The position numbers were made by a program, and so were the translations under genes. Below, one piece after another: positions 16,443-25,543 of a stretch of DNA of 64,000 nt. The notes beneath the pieces are model-generated. The model saw only the letters and a program-made list of their open reading frames with translations, had not been told where the DNA came from and ran no database searches. Every line of letters begins with the position of its first letter. Positions within the stretch are counted from its first letter, which is position 1. The stretch covers positions 2,542,001-2,606,000 of the forward strand of contig NZ_RBKX01000001.1 in assembly GCF_003634615.1 (NCBI RefSeq). The letters are read 5' to 3'. The stretch comes from Flavobacterium sp. 102 (GTDB lineage Bacteria; Bacteroidota; Bacteroidia; Flavobacteriales; Flavobacteriaceae).

Positions 16443-16823
16443 TTATTCAGCGCCTACATTGGCATTGGCAAAACGACCTTTGGAATTGTATGGATACATT
16501 TTTTTGTGAATAGGCAAAAGTTCATACGGATTATCATCATCAAAATCGTTGATTGTTACACGGGATTTATTGTATAAGGAATAACCACCATAATTTTTCG
16601 GTAATTCAGGAGCTGTTTGCCATTCGCCATTCTCCTTGTAATAGTAAACCATTTTAAGGTTATCGAAATAAGCTTGAATATTGGGAAAGTAGAAATAACG
16701 AATATAACAATTGGTTTTCTTGTCTATCGGTAAGTTCTCTATTTTGGCTGTAGTATTCTGTGCGTAAGAAATACTGGAAACCAATACAATAGACAGCACG
16801 AGCATTAATTTTAGTGTTTTCAT
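16443..16823 (-). CDS. Secreted hypothetical protein (paralog of the gene at 17037)
   Basis: A 126-residue protein with a signal peptide (about 1-21, ending SYAQ). The mature part, 'YIRYFYFPNIQAYFD...YYYKENGEWQTAPELPKNYGGYSLYNKSRV' (abridged), lines up with the neighbour at 17037-17447: 'YYYIPDIETYYD...YIYLKNGKWHRSASLPAQYRGYDL'. The shared plan is Y-(F/Y)-(F/I)-P-x-I-x-x-Y-(F/Y)-D, then Y-x-x-x-N-G-x-W, then L-P-x-x-Y-x-G-Y. This copy lacks the His/Lys/Gly tail. No known domain was recognised. They are likely periplasmic or outer-surface proteins from a local duplication. Confidence 0.7.
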   Translation of the reverse strand: MKTLKLMLVLSIVLVSSISYAQNTTAKIENLPIDKKTNCYIRYFYFPNIQAYFDNLKMVYYYKENGEWQTAPELPKNYGGYSLYNKSRVTINDFDDDNPYELLPIHKKMYPYNSKGRFANANVGAE

Positions 16824-16988
16824 GATTTTGTAAATTTGGGGTTAACAAAAACTGATTTAATAATTTGAAACAAATATAAATATTATTTATCCTTTAAAAG
16901 TATTTTTTAACGCTGAAAAGCATTTTTTTTATTAAAATTTAAGAATAATACTAATTTAAAGGTTTGAGAATTAAAATAGTAAGATGTA

Positions 16989-17021
16989 AAAAGGCAAAGA
17001 AATTAATCTTTGCCTTTTTAG
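16989..17021. terminator. Intrinsic terminator
   Basis: AAAGGCAAAGA and TCTTTGCCTTT form a hairpin directly downstream of the 17037-17447 minus-strand gene. Confidence 0.7.
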
Positions 17022-17036
17022 TATTATGTTTTATTT

Positions 17037-17447
17037 TTAATCATTACCTTTTTTATGGCCATGTCCTTTTTTGGCTTTTCCATGACCTTTTCCATGATGT
17101 CCATGTCCTTTGTACTTTATTTTATGGTTTTTATAATATTTGTAAGGCGCATTGCCTTTGTAACTGGTTAAATAGACTGTTCGCCCTTTTCGCAAATCAT
17201 AACCTCTATACTGAGCAGGAAGCGAAGCAGAACGATGCCATTTTCCGTTTTTTAAATAAATATATCTTTGAGCAGGAACATCATAGTATGTTTCTATATC
17301 CGGGATGTAGTAATATTTAGTAGCAGGTGATGCTGCCGGTGCCCAAACTGGAGGTGTTCCAACATTAACATTAACTGAGACTTGAGCTTGACTGCTTACC
17401 GTGACTATTAATAATGTCATCAGTAAAATAAAATTTCTTATTTTCAT
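17037..17447 (-). CDS. Secreted hypothetical protein with His/Lys/Gly-rich tail
   Basis: A 136-residue protein with a signal peptide (about 1-21, ending SSQAQ). The central region is paralogous to the 16443-16823 product. The last 25-30 residues are a low-complexity H-G-K-G-H run ('KGHGHHGKGHGKAKKGHGHK'). The tail could bind metal or anionic polymers, but this is composition only. It has its own terminator. Related short Bacteroidota proteins are annotated only as hypothetical. Confidence 0.7.
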   Translation of the reverse strand: MKIRNFILLMTLLIVTVSSQAQVSVNVNVGTPPVWAPAASPATKYYYIPDIETYYDVPAQRYIYLKNGKWHRSASLPAQYRGYDLRKGRTVYLTSYKGNAPYKYYKNHKIKYKGHGHHGKGHGKAKKGHGHKKGND

Positions 17448-17633
17448 GGTTCTTCGTTTAAATTAAAAATTCTTGTACTTACCTAACTAATTTTTAATTG
17501 TTTTAAAGCTTAGGTTTGGTGTAGAGAAAATAGTAATTACTCTTGCACGCTTTGGTATTAGATATTCCAAAAGTAGTGCCAGAAAGAAGCAAGCTCGTTA
17601 TATGATTTCTGTTTAAATTTACAGAATTAAGTT

Positions 17634-18164
17634 TTAATCCATAAATTCTTTGTCTTCAAACTTAGGTTTAATAATAGAAATTCCCTTTTGGAGTAAGAGA
17701 TTGTTAGGGTAAACGATACGTTCGCCATCTTGTGTCAGTAAGTCGGTGTGGAAAGCATTAATATCAATAATTTCAGCTTCAATATTAAAATCTTTGTCGT
17801 GTACTTTAATAATATCACCTATTTTAAATGGAAAGGAGAAGAATAAAATAATGCCCGAAGTGATATTGCTAAGGATTGACCATTGTGCAAACATAGCAAC
17901 ACCAACCACTGTTGCAATTGAGGAAAGCGTAATTAAAATATCATCTTTTTGTACACCCCAAATTACAATAAGCGAAATAATGGCCAAAATGCTTATCAAT
18001 AAATGAATGTATTTAATCACCAAATTGGTTCTTTTTTCAATTCCGGTGTGTGATCTTGAATAGCTTTTTACTGCTTTGGTCACTATTAGTCTGAGAAAAA
18101 CCACTACGAGAATTACCAGTCCGGTGGCAATGGTTTCTTTTGTATAGAAATCAAAAAAACTCAT
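17634..18164 (-). CDS. Short mechanosensitive ion channel (MscS family)
   Basis: A 176-residue protein with three hydrophobic helices (about 12-30, 52-72, 78-115). The pore-lining helix and beta domain read 'TVVGVAMFAQWSILSNITSG', 'FPFKIGDIIKV' and 'ERIVYPNNLLLQKGI', the conserved MscS core. It ends soon after the beta domain, so the large C-terminal cage of E. coli MscS (286 aa) is mostly missing, as in many short homologs. It is probably an osmotic safety valve in the inner membrane. It lies 4 nt downstream of maf on the same strand. Confidence 0.88.
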   Translation of the reverse strand: MSFFDFYTKETIATGLVILVVVFLRLIVTKAVKSYSRSHTGIEKRTNLVIKYIHLLISILAIISLIVIWGVQKDDILITLSSIATVVGVAMFAQWSILSNITSGIILFFSFPFKIGDIIKVHDKDFNIEAEIIDINAFHTDLLTQDGERIVYPNNLLLQKGISIIKPKFEDKEFMD

Positions 18165-18168
18165 AATC

Positions 18169-18750
18169 TTATAAATTGGTTAGATATGCGTAAACTTTAT
18201 CAGTGGGTAAACCTACAACATTCGTATAAGAACCTTCAATTTTTGAAATACCAACCAGGCCAATCCATTCCTGAATACCATAGGCACCGGCTTTGTCAAA
18301 GGGTTTGTAATGGTTCAAATAATACCGAATGGCATCGTCTGAAAGTTTATTAAAAGTCACTTTGGTTACTTCAAAAATGGTTTCTGTTTTTTGAGTGGTT
18401 TTGAAACAAACTGAAGTGATAACTTCATGGGTTTTGCCCGACATAGATTGCAGCATTTGAAAGGCATCATCATAATCTTTAGGTTTTCCTAAAGCTTTAT
18501 TTTCAAACCAAACAATGGTATCACTGGTGATGAGAATTTCGTTTTCTGCAATTTCGCCTTCGAAAGCATTGGCCTTTAGCACGGCTAAAAAGTTGGTTAT
18601 CTCAACGCCTTGAAGGTTTTCAGGATAAATTTCTTCAATCTCTTTTAGTCTGATTTCGAAATCCGCATCTAAATCTTTTAAAAACTGTTGCCTTCGCGGC
18701 GAACCCGAAGCTAAGATTATTTTGTACTTTTTATTCAACAAATTAAGCAT
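18169..18750 (-). CDS. maf: Maf family nucleotide pyrophosphatase
   Basis: A 193-residue protein with the Maf signature 'ILASGSPRRQQFLKDL' near residue 13, 'TSDTIVWFENKALGKP', and 'DKAGAYGIQEW'. The family hydrolyses dTTP, UTP or modified nucleotides to monophosphates. The E-W ending of the last motif suits the YhdE-type dTTP/UTP group. Its start overlaps the end of the UbiA-type gene by 8 nt, so they are cotranscribed. Confidence 0.9.
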   Translation of the reverse strand: MLNLLNKKYKIILASGSPRRQQFLKDLDADFEIRLKEIEEIYPENLQGVEITNFLAVLKANAFEGEIAENEILITSDTIVWFENKALGKPKDYDDAFQMLQSMSGKTHEVITSVCFKTTQKTETIFEVTKVTFNKLSDDAIRYYLNHYKPFDKAGAYGIQEWIGLVGISKIEGSYTNVVGLPTDKVYAYLTNL

Positions 18751-19669
18751 TATTTTTAATATTCAAATTGATGACTAAAATAGACAATATTCCAAAGAAG
18801 ATTACCCATTTTAACACGGTACTTAACAAAGTAAAATCTTTTTTTGCTTTAGCGTTCCAAATTTTAATTACAAAGAAAATCATTGGAGCAACCACAAATA
18901 ACAAGGCATAAATTACAGCATAATAAAGAGCATTACTCATTAGAAAAGTGTTGATGTACCAAAGTAAAATCAAGATTGAAATAAAACCTAACCCGAAGAC
19001 AACTTTAGCAGTTCGGCTCACACCAAGAGCAATTGGTAAAGTATTCATTCCTTGGTTATAATCGCCATTTATATCTTCCATATCTTTAACAATTTCTCGA
19101 ATAAAATTAATACAAAAAGCAAATAAGGCATAGTCTAAAAGCAATGAAAAATAAATCCCCATTTCCTTTTGATTGTTCTCAAAAGTAAGCGGCAACAAAT
19201 CGTAAACACCAATGATTAAAATACTAATCGCTAACAGAAACGCAACTATAATATTTCCAATCAACAACATCTTTTTAAAAGTGGTTGCGTACAAATAGAG
19301 TAGTGTAACAATAATAATAAAAATCCCTGCAAAGGTTGGTTTTTGTATAGTGTTTGACAAATAAAAACCAATTCCAACACCGGTAACATTCAAGGCGAAA
19401 TAAATGTTATAAGCCATAGCTTCCGAAATGCTTTTGCCAATAATCACTTGGTTAGGTTTGTTGTCATTATCCGTTTCTTGATCCATGACATCATTGATGA
19501 TGTAACCGGCAGCGGCTATTAATACAGTTGATAAAACCAATAATGAATATTGAAAATCACTCAGAAACAAATAAATAGCTTCATGTTTTAGAAATCCATA
19601 TCGGAAAATCAATTGCATGAAAGCAAGTAGGAGTAAGTTTTGGTATCTTATTAGTTTAAGGTATTTCAT
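18743..19669 (-). CDS. UbiA-type prenyltransferase (geranylgeranylglycerol-phosphate synthase-like)
   Basis: A 308-residue membrane protein with about eight or nine helices and the two Asp-rich prenyl-diphosphate motifs of UbiA enzymes: 'NDVMDQETDNDNKPNQ' (N-D-x-x-D-x-x-x-D) and 'VKDMEDINGDYNQGMNT' (D-x-x-D-x-x-x-D). Flavobacterial homologs in this gene neighbourhood are usually annotated as geranylgeranylglycerol-phosphate geranylgeranyltransferase; menaquinone/ubiquinone-type activity is the alternative. It forms a unit with maf and mscS. It is separated from the HAD/DUF2520 genes by the S23 element. Confidence 0.85.
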   Translation of the reverse strand: MKYLKLIRYQNLLLLAFMQLIFRYGFLKHEAIYLFLSDFQYSLLVLSTVLIAAAGYIINDVMDQETDNDNKPNQVIIGKSISEAMAYNIYFALNVTGVGIGFYLSNTIQKPTFAGIFIIIVTLLYLYATTFKKMLLIGNIIVAFLLAISILIIGVYDLLPLTFENNQKEMGIYFSLLLDYALFAFCINFIREIVKDMEDINGDYNQGMNTLPIALGVSRTAKVVFGLGFISILILLWYINTFLMSNALYYAVIYALLFVVAPMIFFVIKIWNAKAKKDFTLLSTVLKWVIFFGILSILVINLNIKNNA

Positions 19670-19686
19670 AAAGTATGAGTGTTCAG

Positions 19687-20126
19687 TGTTCAGTTTTTAG
19701 TGTTCAGTATTAATCTTTTTTTACGCCAAATTTTTGCGGATTCAAAATCATGTAATTGATTAGTTTTCCGATTTCTAAAGAGTCATTGTAGATTTCTTCA
19801 TAAACTTCATTTGATATATATTCACAACTTATAGCAAAATCAAGCCAAACCTGTGTCTCAGAATTTTCTCCATCAGAATCAGTTAATTTACTATGAAAAT
19901 GTTTAGGATAATCTCTTTTTCTATAGGCTTCAGCAATAGTGACAGGAACACTTCTTGAGGAACGTCTTATTTGATCGGTCAATGAATACATCTCTTCTTT
20001 AGGAAAAGCATTAGTAATTTTAAATATTTTCATTGCCAAATTAAATGCTTTTTTATAAGCCAATAAATCTTGAAATCTCATATTTGTATTTTTAAATCCT
20101 TACAACTGAACACTAAAAACTGACCA
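19687..20126. mobile_element. Putative S23-carrying element with 22-bp terminal inverted repeats
   Basis: TGTTCAGTTTTTAGTGTTCA+GT at 19687-19708 and the complement of 20105-20126 match at 21 of 22 positions. The two arms enclose the four-helix-bundle gene and little else. The unit fills the whole gap between the UbiA gene (start 19669) and the HAD gene (stop 20132). No transposase is present. That it is mobile is an inference from the ends and position. Confidence 0.5.
19710..20081 (-). CDS. Four-helix bundle protein (S23 / 23S rRNA intervening-sequence family)
   Basis: A 123-residue all-helical protein with the family pattern: 'FQDLLAYKKAFNLAMKIFKI', 'FPKEEMYSLTDQIRRSSRSV', 'TIAEAYRKRD', and a C-terminal helix 'EIYNDSLEIGKLINYMI'. 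Members are encoded in rRNA intervening sequences and elsewhere in Bacteroidota genomes. The fold resembles Avd, the accessory protein of diversity-generating retroelements. Its biochemical role is unsettled. The flanks are 22-bp inverted repeats; the gene separates two halves of an otherwise compact operon. Confidence 0.88.
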   Translation of the reverse strand: MRFQDLLAYKKAFNLAMKIFKITNAFPKEEMYSLTDQIRRSSRSVPVTIAEAYRKRDYPKHFHSKLTDSDGENSETQVWLDFAISCEYISNEVYEEIYNDSLEIGKLINYMILNPQKFGVKKD

Positions 20127-20131
20127 CTAAT

Positions 20132-20635
20132 CTAATCGTGTTTTCCATTATAGTACATATGCCATTTGCCTTGTACTTTCATAACCTGTTCAATCACTTC
20201 GCGAACAGCGCCTTTTCCGCCGTTTTTATGCGAAATGTATTTGGAAATCGCTTTGATTTCCGCAACAGCATCTTGCGGACAAGTCGGTAAACCTACCAAT
20301 TGCATCACATGAAAGTCGGGAATATCATCACCCATGTATAAAACTTGTTCGGGCTTGATGTTGTACAATTCGGCATATTCTTTGAAAGTTGCCACTTTAT
20401 CCGGCGAAGCCAAATGAATATCGGTAATACCTAAGTTCCTCAATCGAATGCGAACGCCTTCATTATTGCCACCTGAAATGATGCAAACATGATAACCACT
20501 TTCTATAGCCGCTTTCATCGCAAAACCATCTCTGATATTCATGATGCGAAGCATTTCGCCACTTTCAGTAACATGAACCGAACTATCGGTTAAAACGCCG
20601 TCTACATCAAAAATAAATGTAGTAATCTCATTCAT
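20132..20635 (-). CDS. HAD-IIIA hydrolase, KdsC-like
   Basis: A 167-residue HAD phosphatase without a cap domain. Motif I is 'FIFDVDGVLTDSSVHV', with 'NIRDGFAMKAAIESGYHVCIISGG' in the middle (read in parts), and the last Asp motif is 'YMGDDIPDFHVM'. This is the KDO 8-phosphate phosphatase type (KdsC/YrbI), which makes KDO for LPS. The start at 20635 (MNEITTFIFD) is chosen because a start 24 nt upstream would overlap the previous gene. Substrate assignment is by family only. Confidence 0.85.
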   Translation of the reverse strand: MNEITTFIFDVDGVLTDSSVHVTESGEMLRIMNIRDGFAMKAAIESGYHVCIISGGNNEGVRIRLRNLGITDIHLASPDKVATFKEYAELYNIKPEQVLYMGDDIPDFHVMQLVGLPTCPQDAVAEIKAISKYISHKNGGKGAVREVIEQVMKVQGKWHMYYNGKHD

Positions 20636-20642
20636 GATTTCT

Positions 20643-21404
20643 TTATAACTTTTTCCCATGATCGATAATAGATTTGGTTAGCAATTTATAGATTTCTTTT
20701 TGGTTTTCGTCAGTCAAAAAAGACAGATGAGTGTTAATCGTTTGTGTGTCTTTTCGTTTGGCCGGACCGGTTTGCGCTTCCTTAGGTGACAGCGTTAAAA
20801 TTTTATTGGCCGTTTCTTGTATCAAAGGCTTTAAGATGTCGAAAGACAAATTGTTTTCGGTACAAATTTCGTTCCCCATTTGATACAAATGATTGACAAA
20901 ATTCGAGACAAAAACGGCGGCAACATGCAACGCCTTTCTTTGTTCGGAATTGACTTTGTAAATTACATTAGAAATCAATTTTGCGACCGTTTCAAGCGTT
21001 TGATAATCCTTATCATTTTCGGCTTCCAAACAAATAGGAATGATTTTAAAATCGACTGCTTTCGATTTAGAAAAGGTTTGTAGCGGATAAAAAACACCCT
21101 TGCGATTTTTGTCATCCATGTTGCTCATAGCAACACTTCCCGAAGTATGAACCACCAATTGATTTTTAAAAGGAATTTGATCGGAAACTTCAGCAATAGC
21201 ATCATCAGTAACCGCTATAATAATTACATCAACGGTTTGTAAATGGTTGTAATCTGATATTATTTTGTTGGAATTGACAAGGTCAGCAACCACTTGAGGT
21301 TTTCTTGAAAACACTTGAACCAACTCAATTTCAGCCTTTTCACTAAACGCTTTAATGAGATGACGGGCAACATTTCCTGAACCAATAATAGTCACTTGAA
21401 TCAT
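20643..21404 (-). CDS. Rossmann-fold DUF2520 protein
   Basis: A 253-residue protein with an N-terminal NAD(P)-binding fold starting 'VTIIGSGNVARHLIKAF', a middle 'VVHTSGSVAMSNM', and a helical DUF2520 domain ('RKALHVAAVFVSNFVNHLYQM', read in parts, and 'GPAKRKDTQTINTHL'). The family resembles ketopantoate/pyrroline-5-carboxylate reductases, but its substrate is not established. It is upstream of the HAD gene on the same strand with a 7-nt gap, so they are cotranscribed. Confidence 0.87.
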   Translation of the reverse strand: MIQVTIIGSGNVARHLIKAFSEKAEIELVQVFSRKPQVVADLVNSNKIISDYNHLQTVDVIIIAVTDDAIAEVSDQIPFKNQLVVHTSGSVAMSNMDDKNRKGVFYPLQTFSKSKAVDFKIIPICLEAENDKDYQTLETVAKLISNVIYKVNSEQRKALHVAAVFVSNFVNHLYQMGNEICTENNLSFDILKPLIQETANKILTLSPKEAQTGPAKRKDTQTINTHLSFLTDENQKEIYKLLTKSIIDHGKKL

Positions 21405-21519
21405 GTGGCTAAATTATCGAAAATTAATTTCATTTTTTATTTTAAATCAAAGAAATCCACAAGTCTTAAAAATGTATTAAAACACTAATCAAATGAAGTG
21501 TAAATCTATTTATTTACCC

Positions 21520-21527
21520 TATTTTTG
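21520..21527 (+). promoter_or_regulatory. Predicted -7 element of ccsBA promoter
   Basis: TATTTTTG (TAnnTTTG type), 30 nt before the start codon. A clear -33 box is not seen. Confidence 0.4.
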
Positions 21528-21557
21528 TACGACTTTTTTAAAAAATAATTCCAACTC

Positions 21558-24500
21558 ATGGAAAAAAAATTATACTCTTTTTTATTCTCCACACGATTAA
21601 TGGCTGTTTTGTTTCTTGGTTTTGCCGCAGCAATGGCAGCCGGAACGTTTATTGAAAGTGAATACAACACTGATACCGCTCGAATTTTGATATACAACAC
21701 TTGGTGGTTTGAAGCCATCATGTTGTTTTTTATGATCAATTTCTTTGGGAATATCAAACGTTACCAATTGTACAAAAAAGAAAAATGGGCGACACTTTTG
21801 CTGCATTTGTCTTTCATCTTTATCATCGCAGGTGCTTTTATTACGCGTTACATCAGTTATGAAGGTATGATGCCTATTCGAGAAGGAGAAAGTTCTAAAC
21901 AAGTTTACTCAGACAAATGCTATCTGACAGTTTTTGTAGATGGTGTTTATCAAGGCGAAGTTAAGAGACGAACATTTGAAGAACCATTATTACTTTCACC
22001 GGTTACCAATAATCATTTTTCGTTGAATGAAAAGTTTGCCGACATTCCGTTTGAAATAGAATACAAAGACTTTGTTTTTGATGCGAAAGAGAGCATTAAA
22101 GAAGATGCGAAAGGTGATACTTATCTTAAATTAGTCGAATCTGGAGATGGTTCAAGACACGAACACATGCTCAAAGCCGGAGAAGTACAAAACATACACA
22201 ACGTTTTATTTGCTTTGGACAAACCTACCAAAGGCGCAATTAATATTGATTCCAAAGCCAATACCATTACGTCACCGTTTGACGGACAGTTTATGCGAAT
22301 GGCTGATAAAATGCAAGGCGAAGTGACTAAGGATGTAGTTCAACCTTTAATGTATCGTTCGCTATATAACATCGGCGGAAGCCAATTTGTAATTCCGGAA
22401 TTGCCTAAAAAAGGCGTAAAGTCATTCCAATCGAGTGGCGATTTCAAAGCTAAAAACGGAGAAGATGCACTGACACTTGTGGTTAAAACAGATGGAAAAG
22501 AAAAAGTCGTAACGCTTGTGGGTTCCAAGGGAAAACAAGGCGAACCCAAATCGTTTAAATTAGGTAAACTCGAATTCACTTTAAGCTATGGCAGTAGAAT
22601 ATACGAATTGCCTTTTAGTTTAAAACTCAATGATTTTATCGCCGCCAAATATCCCGGAACAGAAAAAAGCTATTCTTCTTTCGAAAGTAAAGTAACCGTT
22701 TTAGATGGTGCCGAAAAATTTGACGCTCATATTTATATGAATAACATTTTAGATTATAAAGGATTTAGATTTTTCCAAGCCAATTTTGATCCGGATGAAA
22801 AAGGAACCGTTCTTTCGGTTAATCATGATTTTTGGGGAACAACCATTACTTATATTGGTTACTTTTTATTGTATTTCTGTATGATGGCCATATTGTTTAC
22901 TAAAAACACGCGCTTTTCTGACTTGAAACGAAAATTAGAAAACGTAAAAAGGAAGAAAGCCAAGTTGACTACCGCTTTGGTTTTATTGTTTTCTTTAAAT
23001 GGATTGGCGCAAGAGCATACTGCAACGCACAATAAAGCGTTACCAACACAAAAACAAGTCGATTCTATCATCAACAAATACAAAGTTTCCGAAAAACATG
23101 CGGCGCAGTTTGGTCGTTTGGTTATTCAGGATGACGGCGGAAGAATGAAACCTATCAATACGTTTTCTTCTGAATTGTTGCGTAAAGTCAGTAAAAGTGA
23201 TACTTATAACGGAATGAACTCTGACCAAGTTTTTCTTTCCATGACACAATTTCCAACCGTTTGGTTCGAATCACCGCTGATTTACATTAAAAAAGGAAAC
23301 GATAGTATTCGCAAAATCATCGGAGTCAATCCGGATGCTAAATATGCTTCTTTCCATGATTTTTTCGACGAAGATTGGAATTATAAATTATCGCCTTATT
23401 TAGAAAAAGCCTATAAATCAGCGATTCCGGATCAGTTTGAAAAAGATTTTATCGAAACCGATAAAAAAGTAAATCTGTTGAATGCCGCCTTAAGCGGAAA
23501 AATTTTAAAAATCTTTCCGGTTCCGAATGATCCGAATAACAAATGGGTTTCGTTCTTAGAAATCAATCATACCACAGGAAATGCTTTAGACACCATTAAA
23601 GGTGCCTTGCCTGTTTATTTAGACGCACTCATGAAAGCTTCTGATAGTAAGGATTACACTCGTGCCAACACTTTTTTAGTGGGTATGGAAGACTATCAGA
23701 AAGTGTACGGAAAAGCTGTTCGACCTGCAGACCAAAAAATCGATTACGAAATATTGTATAATAAATATGATGTTTTCAAAAACTTGTTTTGGCTGTACAT
23801 GCTAATAGGTTGTTTAATGTTGGTTTTAGTAATAGTCAACATTTTCTTTGAAAGTAAGATTTTAAAAATTACCGTCAACGGATTCCATATACTTATCGGC
23901 TTGTTATTCGGAATTCACACACTCGGACTGATTGCGCGTTGGTATATTTCAGGCCATGCACCTTGGAGTGATGCGTATGAAAGTATGATTTATGTGGCTT
24001 GGGCGACGATGTTCTTTACTCTGGCTTTTGACCGAAAATCTAAATTAACAGTGGCTTCAGGAACTTTTGTGGCTTCAATGATTTTAATGATTGCTCACTG
24101 GAATTGGATGGATCCGGCGATTGCTAATTTACAGCCGGTATTAAATTCTTATTGGTTAATGATTCACGTTGCCGTAATCGTAGCCAGTTATGGACCGTTT
24201 ACTTTAGCGATGGTTTTAGGTATTGTATCATTACTGTTGATGTTGTTTGTCAATGAAAAAAACAAAACCAAAATGGAACTCAACATCAAAGAAATCACTT
24301 ATATCAATGAAATGGCATTGACTATCGGTTTGGTCATGTTAACTATTGGTAACTTTTTAGGTGGCCAATGGGCGAATGAGAGTTGGGGTAGGTATTGGGG
24401 TTGGGATCCAAAAGAAACTTGGGCTTTAATCAGCATTATGATTTATGCCTTTGTAATTCATGCCCGATTTGTTCCTGCATTACGCAATAAATGGGTTTAT

Positions 24501-24695
24501 AATGTATTGGCGGTATTTGCTTTTTACTCAATTATGATGACGTATTTTGGAGTGAATTTCTATCTAACAGGATTGCATTCTTATGCTAGTGGCGATAAAG
24601 TGGTAACACCTTCTTTTGTATATTATTCTGTTGCTTTTGTAGTTGTTTTGGCTACTTTATCTTACTTCAAGTACAGAAAGTATTTAAGAAAGTAA
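21558..24695 (+). CDS. ccsBA: Fused ResB/CcsA cytochrome c biogenesis protein (system II)
   Basis: A 1045-residue fusion. Residues 1-450 form the ResB/Ccs1 part: three membrane helices near 15-30, 50-65 and 75-95, a long periplasmic region, then a helix near 430-450. Residues about 740-1045 form CcsA with several helices and the tryptophan-rich haem-handling motif near 935-957 ('SWGRYWGWDPKETW'). Conserved His residues lie in 'GIHTLGLIARWYISGHAPW' and 'YLTGLHSYASG'. The complex exports haem and attaches it to CxxCH apocytochromes. The window encodes one candidate client, the CxxCH peroxidase at 44403-45587. Confidence 0.92.
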   Translation: MEKKLYSFLFSTRLMAVLFLGFAAAMAAGTFIESEYNTDTARILIYNTWWFEAIMLFFMINFFGNIKRYQLYKKEKWATLLLHLSFIFIIAGAFITRYISYEGMMPIREGESSKQVYSDKCYLTVFVDGVYQGEVKRRTFEEPLLLSPVTNNHFSLNEKFADIPFEIEYKDFVFDAKESIKEDAKGDTYLKLVESGDGSRHEHMLKAGEVQNIHNVLFALDKPTKGAINIDSKANTITSPFDGQFMRMADKMQGEVTKDVVQPLMYRSLYNIGGSQFVIPELPKKGVKSFQSSGDFKAKNGEDALTLVVKTDGKEKVVTLVGSKGKQGEPKSFKLGKLEFTLSYGSRIYELPFSLKLNDFIAAKYPGTEKSYSSFESKVTVLDGAEKFDAHIYMNNILDYKGFRFFQANFDPDEKGTVLSVNHDFWGTTITYIGYFLLYFCMMAILFTKNTRFSDLKRKLENVKRKKAKLTTALVLLFSLNGLAQEHTATHNKALPTQKQVDSIINKYKVSEKHAAQFGRLVIQDDGGRMKPINTFSSELLRKVSKSDTYNGMNSDQVFLSMTQFPTVWFESPLIYIKKGNDSIRKIIGVNPDAKYASFHDFFDEDWNYKLSPYLEKAYKSAIPDQFEKDFIETDKKVNLLNAALSGKILKIFPVPNDPNNKWVSFLEINHTTGNALDTIKGALPVYLDALMKASDSKDYTRANTFLVGMEDYQKVYGKAVRPADQKIDYEILYNKYDVFKNLFWLYMLIGCLMLVLVIVNIFFESKILKITVNGFHILIGLLFGIHTLGLIARWYISGHAPWSDAYESMIYVAWATMFFTLAFDRKSKLTVASGTFVASMILMIAHWNWMDPAIANLQPVLNSYWLMIHVAVIVASYGPFTLAMVLGIVSLLLMLFVNEKNKTKMELNIKEITYINEMALTIGLVMLTIGNFLGGQWANESWGRYWGWDPKETWALISIMIYAFVIHARFVPALRNKWVYNVLAVFAFYSIMMTYFGVNFYLTGLHSYASGDKVVTPSFVYYSVAFVVVLATLSYFKYRKYLRK

Positions 24696-24713
24696 TCATA
24701 TATACAGAAAATA

Positions 24714-24740
24714 AAAAGTCCCGAGATTATCGGGACTTTT
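24714..24740. terminator. Bidirectional terminator
   Basis: AAAAGTCCCGA-GATTA-TCGGGACTTTT hairpin with flanking T-run, between ccsBA and the convergent anti-sigma gene. Confidence 0.8.
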
Positions 24741-24760
24741 TTTATAATTATTTGCTTGAA

Positions 24761-25543
24761 TTATACTTTTCCTAAAGTATACAATTTTTCCAATGTTGGC
24801 GATTTGCTTCCGCCTGCCGGTTCCAGTGTAATTCCGAAAGCTTCTGCTCCGGCATTGTTCTCAACTTTAAAGATAGAATTATCAGCTGTAAAATTCTCTA
24901 ATAAACCGACACTTGTTGGTGTTAACGGTTCTAATTTCAAAGCCCAAACCTGATACACCATGCCTTCCGGTGGTTCCGGCAAACCTGACGCATCTACATA
25001 AACGGTTTGTTGTTCTTTATTCCAATATACTTTGGCCGAAGCGGATGGATCAATAGCTTGTCCGCCTAACTGAATAACGGTTGTTTTAGTATCTCTAATC
25101 ACATTCAAAACGGTGGTTGTTTCTTTGTTTTTCAGTTCCAAATCAACTACTGTTTCTTGTAATTTATTTTTTTCTACTTTGATAGTTTCAATTTGTTGAT
25201 TGCTTTCACTCAATTTTGAATATTGAAAGCCGATACCAATCAACAATGCCAAAGAAGCCGCCCAACCGATATAAGTGGCAGTATTGCTTCTCGATTTAAA
25301 GTCGACAACTCTTCCGTGTTTCAGTTCGAGTTGGGCTTTAATTTTCTCAAATTGGCTATGCGAAATAAAAGGCGAGAAGCTGCTGGAAAGGTTGATAATT
25401 GCCTTTTCTATCGAGAGAATTTCCGCTTTAATCTCGGGATTCTTATTCGCCATAGCGTTAACTTCATCGTTTTCCGATTCGGTAAGCAAACCATACACAT
25501 AGAGTTCTAATATGCCTGATTCTATATAGTCTTTAGTTTCCAT
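24761..25543 (-). CDS. Anti-sigma factor (RskA-type)
   Basis: A 260-residue single-span membrane protein. The N-terminal cytoplasmic helices begin 'YIESGILELYVYGLLTESE' (the sigma-binding anti-sigma domain). A membrane helix lies at about 90-107. The outer domain (108-260) matches the RskA C-terminal family ('VYWNKEQQTVYVDASGLPEP', 'YQVWALKLEPLTPTSVG'). A coiled-coil stretch follows the membrane helix. The start overlaps the stop of the sigma factor gene by 1 nt, so the two are coupled. Confidence 0.9.
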   Translation of the reverse strand: METKDYIESGILELYVYGLLTESENDEVNAMANKNPEIKAEILSIEKAIINLSSSFSPFISHSQFEKIKAQLELKHGRVVDFKSRSNTATYIGWAASLALLIGIGFQYSKLSESNQQIETIKVEKNKLQETVVDLELKNKETTTVLNVIRDTKTTVIQLGGQAIDPSASAKVYWNKEQQTVYVDASGLPEPPEGMVYQVWALKLEPLTPTSVGLLENFTADNSIFKVENNAGAEAFGITLEPAGGSKSPTLEKLYTLGKV

